NCBI GenBank assembly: GCA_014075295.1
Contig: CP046180.1
Coordinates: forward strand, 434,001 to 498,000
Length of the DNA stretch: 64,000 nt
Direction of reading: 5' to 3'
From: Candidatus Mycalebacterium zealandia
GTDB taxonomy: Bacteria; Desulfobacterota_D; UBA1144; Nemesobacterales; Mycalebacteriaceae
Shown here: positions 56,567-64,000 of the stretch, in pieces
Numbering within the stretch: the first letter of the stretch is position 1
Layout: every line of letters begins with the position of its first letter
The notes under the pieces: model-generated
What the model was told of the DNA's origin: nothing
Database searches by the model: none
Seen by the model: the letters and a program-made list of their open reading frames with translations, nothing else
Made by a program: the position numbers and the translations under genes

Positions 56567-58759
56567 TTGTTTCCTGTAAGTGACAGATGGCGTCTTTTTT
56601 CACTTGGGTTCCTAACCCTTTTTCTTGAACTTATTTTCATCCGCTTCATGGCGGGTAACATCTGGAATCTGGGCTTTTTCCCCAACCTTGTTTTGATATC
56701 GGTTTTCATCGGGCTTGGCGCGGGGTTTATTTCCCATTCACTTTTCAGTAAAAAAACAAGCGATGTTCTTTTTGATCTCACCGCTCCCGCGGTCTGCCTG
56801 TTTGTTTTTCTTATTTATATTGTAAGCCCCGGGGTTCCGGGATTCGGCCAGGAAGCCGCATCTTTCGGGGGAGTTGGGCATGAAGAGGTTTTCTTCTCGG
56901 CGGGTATAGGAAAGGAATCGGTCAGAGAGAGCATTTTTCTTTTCCCGTTCTGGTTTCTTTTCCCTGCGGCTGTTTTCTTTTTAATTGCCCAGAGGACGGC
57001 GAAGGTTTTTATGAAAATGAAACCTCTTGCGGCCTACTCTTTTGACATTCTCGGCTCATGTTTCGGAATCGCGGCGTTTATTTGCATAAGTTTTTTTGAA
57101 ATCAACGCGGGCGTCTGGTTTTTAATATGTATTCCGATTTTCCTTATGGCAAAATCGCCTGATTCGTCCGCAAGAAAAACGGCAACCGCGATTATAGCGG
57201 TCTCTATGTTAGTCGCTTCTTTTCAGGTTTTTTACGAAGACAGACAATACGATGACAAGGTAATGGCTTCGGTATGGTCTCCGTATCAGAAGGTTGATAT
57301 GGATGTAAACCTGAAAGTTTATGTCAACAAGATTGATCATCAGGAAATTCGGGACAATGCGCCGGATATTTCCCTTTACGGGCTTGTTCACGTTGTCCGC
57401 AGGGAAAAGTCTCTGCCGCATTATAAAAGAGTTTTAGTCATAGGGGCGGGAACCGGAAATGATGTCTCATCCGCGTTGTATTTTGGAGCGGAGGAAGTAA
57501 CGGCGGTTGAGATAGACCCCGTAATAGCACGGCTCGTAAAGCACCACCCTACGGTTCCCTATTATCCCTATTCTTCGCAGAAAGTTGACCTTGTTATTGA
57601 CGATGGCAGGCACTTTATGACTGCGACTGATAAAAAATATGACCTTATAGTCTTCGCGCTGACCGATTCGCTGGTAAAACAGAGTTCACTGTCTCAAATT
57701 CGTTTGGAAAGTTACCTTTTCACACAGCAGTCTTTCAGTCATGCGTGGTCTCTTTTAGAGGAAGGCGGAACTCTCATGGCGGTCAACTTTTACAGAGAGC
57801 CGTGGATTCCGTGGAAAATAGGCGAGATGATGAAAAAGGTGTCCGGCACGGTTCCGGTTTTGCACTTTCCCATCAGGTCGGTGAAACACCATGACCTTGT
57901 CACTGAAACGATTGTTCTTGCGGGGAAAACCTCCGAAGGTACTTCGTGTATTGAAATTAGCTCGAAAATGACGTGCCTTGATTTGGTTTCGTTTGAGAAG
58001 TTTCTCGGCAAGTCGAAGGATCTTCCGCTACCGAGTGATGATTGGCCGTTTCTTTACATTGCGGAAAAGCATCTGCCGTCTATCTACATATACGCTATGC
58101 TGTTCATACTCGCGTTTGTCGGTTTACTGCTCGGTCTGCTCAGAGCGGTTCAGGCATGGGCGCCTCGTGCGCAAGGTATGAGTTTGCCGATGCCGCGCGC
58201 TTCTGTCTGTGTGGCGTTTCTTTTGATGGGAGCCGCGTTTCTGCTTCTTGAAACAAAGAGCATCATTCAGTTCAGTCTGCTTTTCGGAAACACATGGCTG
58301 AATAGTTCCCTTGTGTTTCTCGCCGTGCTTGTTCTTGTTCTGGCGGCAAACTGGGTGGCGGCAATCATCAAATCCGACAAACTTGTTCCGGCGGCGTTCT
58401 TTCTGTTGCTTTTATCATGTCTGCCCGCCCTTGTTATACCAACTGACACACTTCTTGCGGTGGACAATGTCCCAATGAGATTTGTGTTTGCCTCCATTGT
58501 GACATTTCTTCCAATCTTTTTCGCCAATATGGTTTTCAGTTCAATATTCCGCAAACAAAAATTTCATGAAATCTATTTCGGATGGAATCTTGTGGGCGCG
58601 GTTGGCGGCGGCATGCTTGAATACACAAGCATTCTTGTCGGCTACCAGTTTCTCGCGCTGATAGTTCTTTCCATTTATGCCGTAGTGTTCGCGCTTTACT
58701 ATCTGAGAATCGCTCCGGGTTTTGCTTCCGAAACGCCTACTCCCGAAGCGGGTCAATAA
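56567..58759 (+). CDS. Membrane protein with internal spermidine-synthase-like domain
   Basis: 730 aa, TTG start with AGGA upstream. N-terminal six or so membrane helices (LFSLGFLTLFLELIFIRF), then a SAM-binding/polyamine synthase fold at about 265-450 (RVLVIGAGTGNDVSSALYFG, AVEIDPVIARL, VIDDGRHFMTATDKKYDLIV), then further helices to the end. Membrane-fused relatives of SpeE are widespread. The Asp and Tyr that define polyamine synthases are not all identifiable, so true aminopropyl transfer is uncertain. Its end overlaps mqnD by 23 bases, converging. Confidence 0.85.
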   Translation: MFPVSDRWRLFSLGFLTLFLELIFIRFMAGNIWNLGFFPNLVLISVFIGLGAGFISHSLFSKKTSDVLFDLTAPAVCLFVFLIYIVSPGVPGFGQEAASFGGVGHEEVFFSAGIGKESVRESIFLFPFWFLFPAAVFFLIAQRTAKVFMKMKPLAAYSFDILGSCFGIAAFICISFFEINAGVWFLICIPIFLMAKSPDSSARKTATAIIAVSMLVASFQVFYEDRQYDDKVMASVWSPYQKVDMDVNLKVYVNKIDHQEIRDNAPDISLYGLVHVVRREKSLPHYKRVLVIGAGTGNDVSSALYFGAEEVTAVEIDPVIARLVKHHPTVPYYPYSSQKVDLVIDDGRHFMTATDKKYDLIVFALTDSLVKQSSLSQIRLESYLFTQQSFSHAWSLLEEGGTLMAVNFYREPWIPWKIGEMMKKVSGTVPVLHFPIRSVKHHDLVTETIVLAGKTSEGTSCIEISSKMTCLDLVSFEKFLGKSKDLPLPSDDWPFLYIAEKHLPSIYIYAMLFILAFVGLLLGLLRAVQAWAPRAQGMSLPMPRASVCVAFLLMGAAFLLLETKSIIQFSLLFGNTWLNSSLVFLAVLVLVLAANWVAAIIKSDKLVPAAFFLLLLSCLPALVIPTDTLLAVDNVPMRFVFASIVTFLPIFFANMVFSSIFRKQKFHEIYFGWNLVGAVGGGMLEYTSILVGYQFLALIVLSIYAVVFALYYLRIAPGFASETPTPEAGQ

Positions 58760-59570
58760 CGATTTTTTCTTCCGCAAGTTCTTTCTCAAACGCCTTTTCA
58801 TAAAGCAGTTCAATCGCCGCGAGCCCCTCATTGCCCATGTCAACCGTGTATTTGTTGACATACATAAGCACAAATTTTTCAGCAAAGGCGCGGTCTATTC
58901 CGCGCGAGAATTTCATTGCGTAATCAAGCGCCTCATCTTTGTTTGAAAGGGCAAATTCTATACTTTCGCGGTGAAGCCGCAGGGCTTCCATGGCGATGTC
59001 GGGCGGAACATCTCTGCGTATAACATTCAAGCCCAGAGGAAGTGGAAGGGAAGTCTCTTTCTTCCACAAAACACCTATGTCAAAAACAAGGCTCAAGCCC
59101 TCGTCCGCATATGTAATCTGTCCTTCGTGTATGAGAAGCGCGCAGTCGGTTTCGCCGGATTTAACCGCGTTTGTAACGGCGTCAAACGGCATTTCAACCG
59201 GTGTGAATCCATCCGCGTAGAGGCGCAACAGAAGGTACGCGGTTGTCAGTTTCCCTGGCACCGCCACCGTTTTGCCCTCCACCGAATCCATGGGCTCGCG
59301 CGAAACAACAACGGGCCCGAAGCCCATTCCCATGCTTGCTCCGCACGACATCACGCGGTAGCGGTCTTTGACGTTCAGGTAGTTACGCGCCGAGATAGCC
59401 GTCAGTTCAAGTTCACTGTTGAGAGCCCTGTTGTTGAGCGATTGTATGTCTTCAATCACATGCTCAAATTCGGCGATTTCCGACCGCGCGATTCCGGCCG
59501 ACATTGCGTAAAACATAAACGCGTCATCGGCATCGGGGCTGTGCCCCAGTTTCATTATCCGTTTTTTCAT
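58737..59570 (-). CDS. mqnD: 1,4-dihydroxy-6-naphthoate synthase (MqnD)
   Basis: Cleaves cyclic dehypoxanthine futalosine to dihydroxynaphthoate in menaquinone synthesis. 277 aa, type 2 periplasmic-binding fold without a signal peptide: LGHSPDADDAFMFYAM is diagnostic, and MGMGFGPVVVSREPM is the conserved loop. The ATG overlaps the mqnA stop (ATGA). Confidence 0.94.
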   Translation of the reverse strand: MKKRIMKLGHSPDADDAFMFYAMSAGIARSEIAEFEHVIEDIQSLNNRALNSELELTAISARNYLNVKDRYRVMSCGASMGMGFGPVVVSREPMDSVEGKTVAVPGKLTTAYLLLRLYADGFTPVEMPFDAVTNAVKSGETDCALLIHEGQITYADEGLSLVFDIGVLWKKETSLPLPLGLNVIRRDVPPDIAMEALRLHRESIEFALSNKDEALDYAMKFSRGIDRAFAEKFVLMYVNKYTVDMGNEGLAAIELLYEKAFEKELAEEKIVIDPLRE

Positions 59571-60391
59571 TCCGTTCGCGTCCTTTCGTAAAAATTGATA
59601 CTCACCTCGGCGGGGCTTTGTTTCAGCCGTGCCGCGAGTTCGCCGAATTTGAGCATTCCTTCAATCTCGGCGCCGCCCAAATCGTATTTTATCTTGTTGG
59701 TTATGTAGTCAAGGCATATGTCCGCCCCGATGTTCAGTTCCCCGGCTCCCCTGCGCGCGATTTCGTTCGCCATTTCAAGCCCGCGTTTTTTCGCGGCAAT
59801 TAGCGCTTCGGGCGCGTCAAACGGGTCAAATCCACTGCGTGCGGCGAAAACCGCATAAACAAACGGCAGACCGGTTTTTTTCGTCCATACCTCTCCCAAA
59901 TCAAAAACAAAAGGGAAACCTTCGGGCGGGGCGCTTGAGAGCGTGAGCCCCGTGTTTCCTATTACCAGACCGGCGTCAACGCCTGAAAAGAAATCTTTTC
60001 CGTATTCGCGTTTTTTATACTCCGGAGACGTGCCATGGAAAATTTCAAGCGCGATTCTCAGCATCATCGCCGAACTGCTTGAACCTGAATCCACCGCGAC
60101 CGTTTGTATTTCCGCGATTGGTTTTTTTGAAAACACAGCCACACTTCCGACCTTGCCGAATGACGATATGCACACGCCTTTGAGAATCCGCAACCCCGGA
60201 CGTTCAAAGATGTCCGCGGCGGGCAGAAGAGAAATGTCAATATCTCCGCTTTCCATAAGCGGGCAAAGGGCGGACGGAGGGCTTTGCAGAATCTCAAAGA
60301 CACTCAAATCCGTTTCGTACTCAAGCGCGGTGATGAGCGGCAGAGTGTTCAAAAAAGGCGGAACGCCCAGTCTGATGACGGTTTTCGGCAA
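59567..60391 (-). CDS. mqnA: Chorismate dehydratase (MqnA)
   Basis: First step of the futalosine pathway: chorismate to 3-[(1-carboxyvinyl)oxy]benzoate. 274 aa. Family segments include IRLGVPPFLNTLPLI, DISLLPAADIF and VAVDSGSSSSAMMLRI. The start is TTG at 60391 with a strong GGAGGAGA site upstream. Follows dgt by 30 bases. Confidence 0.92.
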   Translation of the reverse strand: MPKTVIRLGVPPFLNTLPLITALEYETDLSVFEILQSPPSALCPLMESGDIDISLLPAADIFERPGLRILKGVCISSFGKVGSVAVFSKKPIAEIQTVAVDSGSSSSAMMLRIALEIFHGTSPEYKKREYGKDFFSGVDAGLVIGNTGLTLSSAPPEGFPFVFDLGEVWTKKTGLPFVYAVFAARSGFDPFDAPEALIAAKKRGLEMANEIARRGAGELNIGADICLDYITNKIKYDLGGAEIEGMLKFGELAARLKQSPAEVSINFYERTRTE

Positions 60392-60421
60392 GGGGTCTCC
60401 TCCGTGTCGCGTGGCGAACTG

Positions 60422-61480
60422 TTAAGCGTCTCTCCCGTCCCGCCATTTTGAGGGGACGAAAATCTCTCTGAAAATTTGCACGGCGTAGGAGTCTGTCATG
60501 CTGGCAACAAAATCGCACACGGCTCTTTCGTGCGAGTCTTCGGGGCTGTGCGGACACACTCCGCGCTTTTCCGCCTCGCTTTTGTTATCGCAGAAATACC
60601 TGTAAAGCAACTTCACCATTTTAACGGCTCTTTCCGCTTCAAAATTGACCGCACCCGCAAGATAAACATGGTTGAACAGGTATTCCCTTATTCCCGCTAT
60701 TGCCTCTTCAATCTCCGGGCTGATTGAGATTTTTTCGTAGTTTTTGAGGGTTGTCTGTGAAACTATGTCGCGCACCATTCTGTCCAGCCGTTCAGAGCAG
60801 TTTTTGCCGATAATCTTGATGTGTTTGTGCGGCAAATCTTTTTCCTTAATAATCTCGGACCGTAAGGCGTCATCTATGTCGTGGTTGGCGTAGGCAATTA
60901 AATCGGAAATCCGCACCACCTGCCCCTCAAGCGTTTCGGGAGCATTTCCCCCTCCATCTATGGGACCGCGGCCTTTTGAGTGTTTTGTTATTCCGTCAAT
61001 AACCTCGTATGTCAAATTGAGTCCCTTGCCGTTGTTTTCAAGACACTCAACGACCCGAACACTCTGCTTCACATGGAAAAAGCCGTCCGGAACAACCTCA
61101 TTCAGAGCCCTCTCTCCCGCATGCCCGAAAGGGGTGTGCCCGAGGTCGTGCCCGAGCGCGATGGCTTCGGTCAGGTCTTCATTGAGAAAGAGCGCCCGCG
61201 CTATCGTGCGTGCTATCTGCGAAACCTCTATGACGTGGGTCAGCCGTGTTCTGTAATGGTCGTTTGTCGGCGAAAGAAACACCTGTGTTTTATGTTTCAT
61301 TCTGCGGAATGATTTTGAATGAACAATGCGGTCTCTGTCGCGCTGGAAAGGGTTTCTGATTGAGCATTCGTCTTCGGGCCGGGCTCTGCCTTTTGATTCC
61401 GAACTCAAAGTCGCGTGAGGTGAAAGAACAAGTTTTTCCGTTTTCTGAAACTGCTCCCTGATTGTTTTGTTTTTTGTCAT
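60422..61480 (-). CDS. dgt: Deoxyguanosinetriphosphate triphosphohydrolase-like protein
   Basis: HD-domain enzyme releasing triphosphate from dNTPs. 352 aa. It has [19 protein letters not shown], then the metal motif H..HD..D in [32 protein letters not shown] and [17 protein letters not shown]. Substrate preference (dGTP or all dNTPs) is unknown. Overlaps hisF by ATGA. Confidence 0.93.
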   Translation of the reverse strand: MTKNKTIREQFQKTEKLVLSPHATLSSESKGRARPEDECSIRNPFQRDRDRIVHSKSFRRMKHKTQVFLSPTNDHYRTRLTHVIEVSQIARTIARALFLNEDLTEAIALGHDLGHTPFGHAGERALNEVVPDGFFHVKQSVRVVECLENNGKGLNLTYEVIDGITKHSKGRGPIDGGGNAPETLEGQVVRISDLIAYANHDIDDALRSEIIKEKDLPHKHIKIIGKNCSERLDRMVRDIVSQTTLKNYEKISISPEIEEAIAGIREYLFNHVYLAGAVNFEAERAVKMVKLLYRYFCDNKSEAEKRGVCPHSPEDSHERAVCDFVASMTDSYAVQIFREIFVPSKWRDGRDA

Positions 61481-62235
61481 GTTCTTACCTCCACCCCTTT
61501 TAAAGCGAGATGGCGTTTTGTTTCCATTATGCCCAAATCCCCGTAATGGAAAACCGAAGCGGCGAGAAGCGCGTCCGCGCCGCCGTCCCGCGCGCCCTCA
61601 ACAAAATGTTCAAGCGTTCCCACTCCGCCCGAAGCAATAACGGGAATTGAAACGGTTTCGCAAACGGCTTTTGTGAGCGCGATGTCGTAGCCCTCGCGCG
61701 TGCCGTCTCTGTCCATGCTGGTGAGCAAAATCTCTCCCGCGCCCGTTTTTTCCATTTCCCGCGCCCATTTTACGGCGTCTTTTCCGGTCGCTTTTCTTCC
61801 TCCGTGCGTAAAAACCTCCCACGAATCCCCATCGCCGTGCCGCGCGTCAATGGCGACCACAACGCACTGACTTCCGAATTTTCCCGCGGCGTCTTCAACG
61901 ATTTCCGGGTTCTCAACCGCGGCGGTGTTGATGACGACCTTGTCCGCTCCGGCGAGAAGCAGAGCGCGGACATCTTGCGATGTTGAAATTCCGCCTCCCA
62001 CCGAAAGCGGAACAAAAATATTCGCGGCGGTTTTTTCAACAATTTCAATAATGGTTTTTCTGCGCTCGTGTGAGGCGGTTATGTCAAGGAAAGCTATTTC
62101 GTCCGCCCCTTCCTCTGAATACCGCACCGCGCACTCGGCGGGGTCTCCGGCGTCTTTCAACTCCACAAACTGAACACCTTTCACAACCCTGCCGTCTTTG
62201 ACGTCAAGACACGGAATTATGCGTTTGGCGACCAA
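61477..62235 (-). CDS. hisF: Imidazole glycerol phosphate synthase subunit HisF
   Basis: Cyclase of histidine synthesis using ammonia from HisH. 252 aa, beta-barrel with the two catalytic Asp: [16 protein letters not shown] and [15 protein letters not shown]. The start is TTG directly after the hisA TGA (TGATTG), with GGAGG twelve bases upstream. No hisH in the window. Confidence 0.95.
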   Translation of the reverse strand: MVAKRIIPCLDVKDGRVVKGVQFVELKDAGDPAECAVRYSEEGADEIAFLDITASHERRKTIIEIVEKTAANIFVPLSVGGGISTSQDVRALLLAGADKVVINTAAVENPEIVEDAAGKFGSQCVVVAIDARHGDGDSWEVFTHGGRKATGKDAVKWAREMEKTGAGEILLTSMDRDGTREGYDIALTKAVCETVSIPVIASGGVGTLEHFVEGARDGGADALLAASVFHYGDLGIMETKRHLALKGVEVRT

Positions 62236-62958
62236 TCAGGAAAACCTCCGTATCGCACTTTTAATGTCAACTCCGCCCGAATAAGCCGCTCTGCCGACAA
62301 TGACGCCGCGCAATCCTGATTTCTGAAAAGGCAACAGTTTTTCTATGTCTTCGGGGCGCGACACTCCGCCCGAAGCCACAACCGGAATGTTGCACGCCGT
62401 GAGAAAACTCTCCAGCCGTCCGAGGTCAAGTCCGCTCAGCGTGCCGTCCCGGTCAATATCGGTTTTAATCACCATACTAACGCCCGAATCCTTGAGCGCC
62501 GCCGCCGCGCTCGCGGCTGTCATTCCCGAATCTTCAGTCCATCCTTTTACCGCGACCATCTCTCCGCGCGTGTCCAGAGCGACTGCGATTTGCCTCGGAA
62601 ATTCCGAGCACGCGCTTTTGAGAAAATCGGTTTTTTCAAGTGCGGCGGTGCCAAGTATGACCGTTTGTATGCCGCACGAAAGATACATTCTTACCGTCTC
62701 AAGCGTGCGTATCCCGCCTCCCGCCTGAACCCCGCACGATACGGCTCCGGTGATTTCCTCTATCAGTTTGTGATTTACCGGGGCTCCGGTAAACGCGCCG
62801 TCCAAGTCCACAACATGTATGACCTCCGCGCCGCAATCCTCCCAGCGCCGGGCAACTGAAACGGGGTCGTCCGAGAAAACCGTTTCGGAATCCGCTTCTC
62901 CCTTCACAAGGCGAACACACTTACCTTCTTTGATGTCTATGGCGGGAATTACAACCAT
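62236..62958 (-). CDS. hisA: ProFAR isomerase HisA
   Basis: Amadori rearrangement in histidine synthesis. 240 aa beta-barrel: VIPAIDIKEGKCVRLVKG, DLDGAFTGAPVN and IKTDIDRDGTLSG carry the catalytic Asp pair. A TATATT box (62970-62975) lies 11 bases before the ATG with no Shine-Dalgarno; the -35 match (TTGGGA, 62995-63000) is at a long 19-base spacing. Confidence 0.95.
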   Translation of the reverse strand: MVVIPAIDIKEGKCVRLVKGEADSETVFSDDPVSVARRWEDCGAEVIHVVDLDGAFTGAPVNHKLIEEITGAVSCGVQAGGGIRTLETVRMYLSCGIQTVILGTAALEKTDFLKSACSEFPRQIAVALDTRGEMVAVKGWTEDSGMTAASAAAALKDSGVSMVIKTDIDRDGTLSGLDLGRLESFLTACNIPVVASGGVSRPEDIEKLLPFQKSGLRGVIVGRAAYSGGVDIKSAIRRFS

Positions 62959-63045
62959 CTTAAACGGCTAATATACACTCAAACGGCTCGGCAGTCCCAA
63001 CATTGTGCGCGCAGTTTAATGTTTTCAACCGCTCATTCAAGCGGA

Positions 63046-63051
63046 TATATT
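63046..63051 (+). promoter_or_regulatory. Extended -10 region of the EVE gene
   Basis: TATATT, 7 bases before the ATG, preceded by a stem CCGCT-N6-AGCGG (63029-63044). No convincing -35 box. Confidence 0.4.
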
Positions 63052-63058
63052 TCGGCGG

Positions 63059-63475
63059 ATGAATTATTGGCTCGTCAAGTCCGAACCTTTCAAATATTCA
63101 TGGGAAGATTTTGTGAGGGACGGGCGCACGTATTGGGACGGGGTGCGCAACTATCAGGCACGCAACAACCTTGCGGCGATGAAGGCGGGAGACCTCGCGC
63201 TTTTTTATCACAGCAACAAGGGGCTTGAAATTGTCGGGGTCGCGAAGGTGGTCAAAGAGAGTTGTCAGGACCCCACAACCGATGATGAAAGATGGGTTGT
63301 GGTTGACATGGAGCCGGACTCCGTTCTTGAACATCCGGTCGGGCTCAAGGATATTAAGACAGACCCCGCGCTCAAAGAGATGCATATTGTAAAACAGAGC
63401 AGGCTTTCGGTAACGCCGGTTTTGAAAAAGCATTTTGATATACTGATAAAAAAGGGGAAGAACAGACCTTTGTAA
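63059..63475 (+). CDS. EVE domain protein (Thy28-like)
   Basis: 138 aa. PUA-like EVE fold that binds modified bases or RNA: NYWLVKSEPFKYSWEDFVRDG, WDGVRNYQARNNL, GDLALFYHSNKGLEIVGVAKV. Divergent from hisA; its TAA overlaps the meaB ATG. EVE proteins recur in modification-dependent defence, but the meaB coupling suggests a housekeeping context here. Confidence 0.92.
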   Translation: MNYWLVKSEPFKYSWEDFVRDGRTYWDGVRNYQARNNLAAMKAGDLALFYHSNKGLEIVGVAKVVKESCQDPTTDDERWVVVDMEPDSVLEHPVGLKDIKTDPALKEMHIVKQSRLSVTPVLKKHFDILIKKGKNRPL

Positions 63476-64000
63476 TGGCCCTTTCAACAAATCCCGAAGA
63501 ACTTGTAAAAGAGATGCTTGGCGGCGGCAGAGGCGCTCTCGCCCGCCTGATAAGCCTTGCCGAAGGCGGCAGAATAAACACGATTGAACTTCTCTCGGGA
63601 AGCAAAGCCCTGAAAGCCACCCCGTCGGTTATTGGAATAACGGGCCCCCCCGGAGCGGGGAAAAGCACGTTAGCGGACAAACTTGTGGAAAAATTCCGCG
63701 CGCGTGGAACAAAGGTCGGCGTTATCGCGATAGATCCCTCCAGCCCGTTCACGGGCGGCGCGCTTCTTGGAGACAGGGTGCGCATGGGCAGCCATTCCAA
63801 TGACGAAGGGGTTTTTATCAGAAGCCTCGGTTCGCGCGGCTCTCTGGGCGGGCTTTCGCGCGCTACCGGAGACATCATACGGCTTATGAGCGCTTTCGGT
63901 GCGGGATGCGTGCTGGTTGAAACCGTTGGTGTGGGGCAGAGTGAGCTTGACATTGCGGGCGTAGCGGACACTGTGGTTGTAGTTCTGGTTCCGGAATCAG
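63475..64000 (+). CDS. meaB: MeaB, methylmalonyl-CoA mutase chaperone GTPase (cut by right edge)
   Basis: Protects and reloads the B12 enzyme methylmalonyl-CoA mutase. 175 codons are visible. Translated from ATG 63475 it begins MALSTNPEELVKEMLGGG, then GITGPPGAGKSTLADKLVEK (Walker A near 57), IAIDPSSPFTGGALLGDRVR and VETVGVGQSELD. The family is about 320 aa, so half is missing. Confidence 0.94.
   Translation, partial: MALSTNPEELVKEMLGGGRGALARLISLAEGGRINTIELLSGSKALKATPSVIGITGPPGAGKSTLADKLVEKFRARGTKVGVIAIDPSSPFTGGALLGDRVRMGSHSNDEGVFIRSLGSRGSLGGLSRATGDIIRLMSAFGAGCVLVETVGVGQSELDIAGVADTVVVVLVPES

Noticed and set aside
1-64000. CRISPR array, transposase or integrase genes
   Set aside because: No regularly spaced repeats were seen and no recombinase-like protein is encoded; both restriction blocks appear without mobility genes.

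Overview
The window is a densely packed, housekeeping-rich piece of bacterial chromosome with moderate-to-high G+C. Most neighbouring genes abut or overlap by 1-4 bases (ATGA, TAATG, TTGA and GTGA junctions), and GTG and TTG starts are common. The gene content points to a Gram-negative, aerobically respiring organism. It has a caa3-type cytochrome oxidase operon with heme A synthesis, the futalosine route to menaquinone (mqnA, mqnD and a probable aminofutalosine deaminase), diaminopimelate metabolism, type IV pilus or type II secretion parts, and MeaB at the right edge. The mixture resembles small-genome deltaproteobacteria-like or candidate phyla such as Dadabacteria. That placement is inference only; no 16S rRNA is present.

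Layout. 1-10.8 kb: a minus-strand operon (S41 peptidase, truA, leuB, mfd running off the left edge) diverges from thiI-nadE. 10.8-18.2 kb: gltB-gltD-tyrS. 18.2-21.4 kb: an A+T-richer accessory block joined to the tyrS stop codon. It holds an EcoRI-type adenine methyltransferase, a DUF262-HNH protein, a small membrane protein and an unknown protein, and ends in a recombination scar. 21.4-25.1 kb: a Fic gene with twin operators, crcB, an amidohydrolase, dapF with both catalytic cysteines replaced by serine, and a dodecin. 25.2-33.7 kb: fabG, a CcsA-like protein, prfA, zapB-like/zapA/5-FCL/rny, and glyQS. 33.8-41.1 kb: pilB-pilC, a permease fused to EIIA-like and RCK_C domains, gph, purK-purE. 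41.1-42.7 kb: a second, A+T-rich restriction-modification pair. 42.7-48.9 kb: the Sco/caa3 oxidase/CtaA/CtaB operon. 48.9-54.7 kb: a decayed flavoprotein gene, a glycosylase, argG, an unknown gene, rluD, a SAM hydroxide adenosyltransferase, a pseudopilin and birA. 54.8-58.8 kb: tRNA(CAT), a zinc-ribbon protein, an RNase H-like protein, RNase P RNA and a membrane spermidine-synthase-like protein. 58.7-64.0 kb: mqnD, mqnA, dgt, hisF, hisA, then an EVE protein and meaB (cut by the right edge).

How the genes work together. The cox block makes oxidase subunits, heme A and a copper chaperone from one promoter. mqnA, mqnD and the amidohydrolase serve menaquinone synthesis from separate loci. gltBD, argG, hisAF, leuB and dapF are amino-acid synthesis; purK/purE are purine synthesis. 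Two restriction-modification-like modules are the clear accessory insertions. A recurring regulatory theme is a good -10 box only 6-11 bases before the start codon with no Shine-Dalgarno, which suggests leaderless mRNAs. The only stretch longer than 300 bases without an intact gene is 48801-49251, which holds the cox promoter/leader and the decayed flavoprotein gene.
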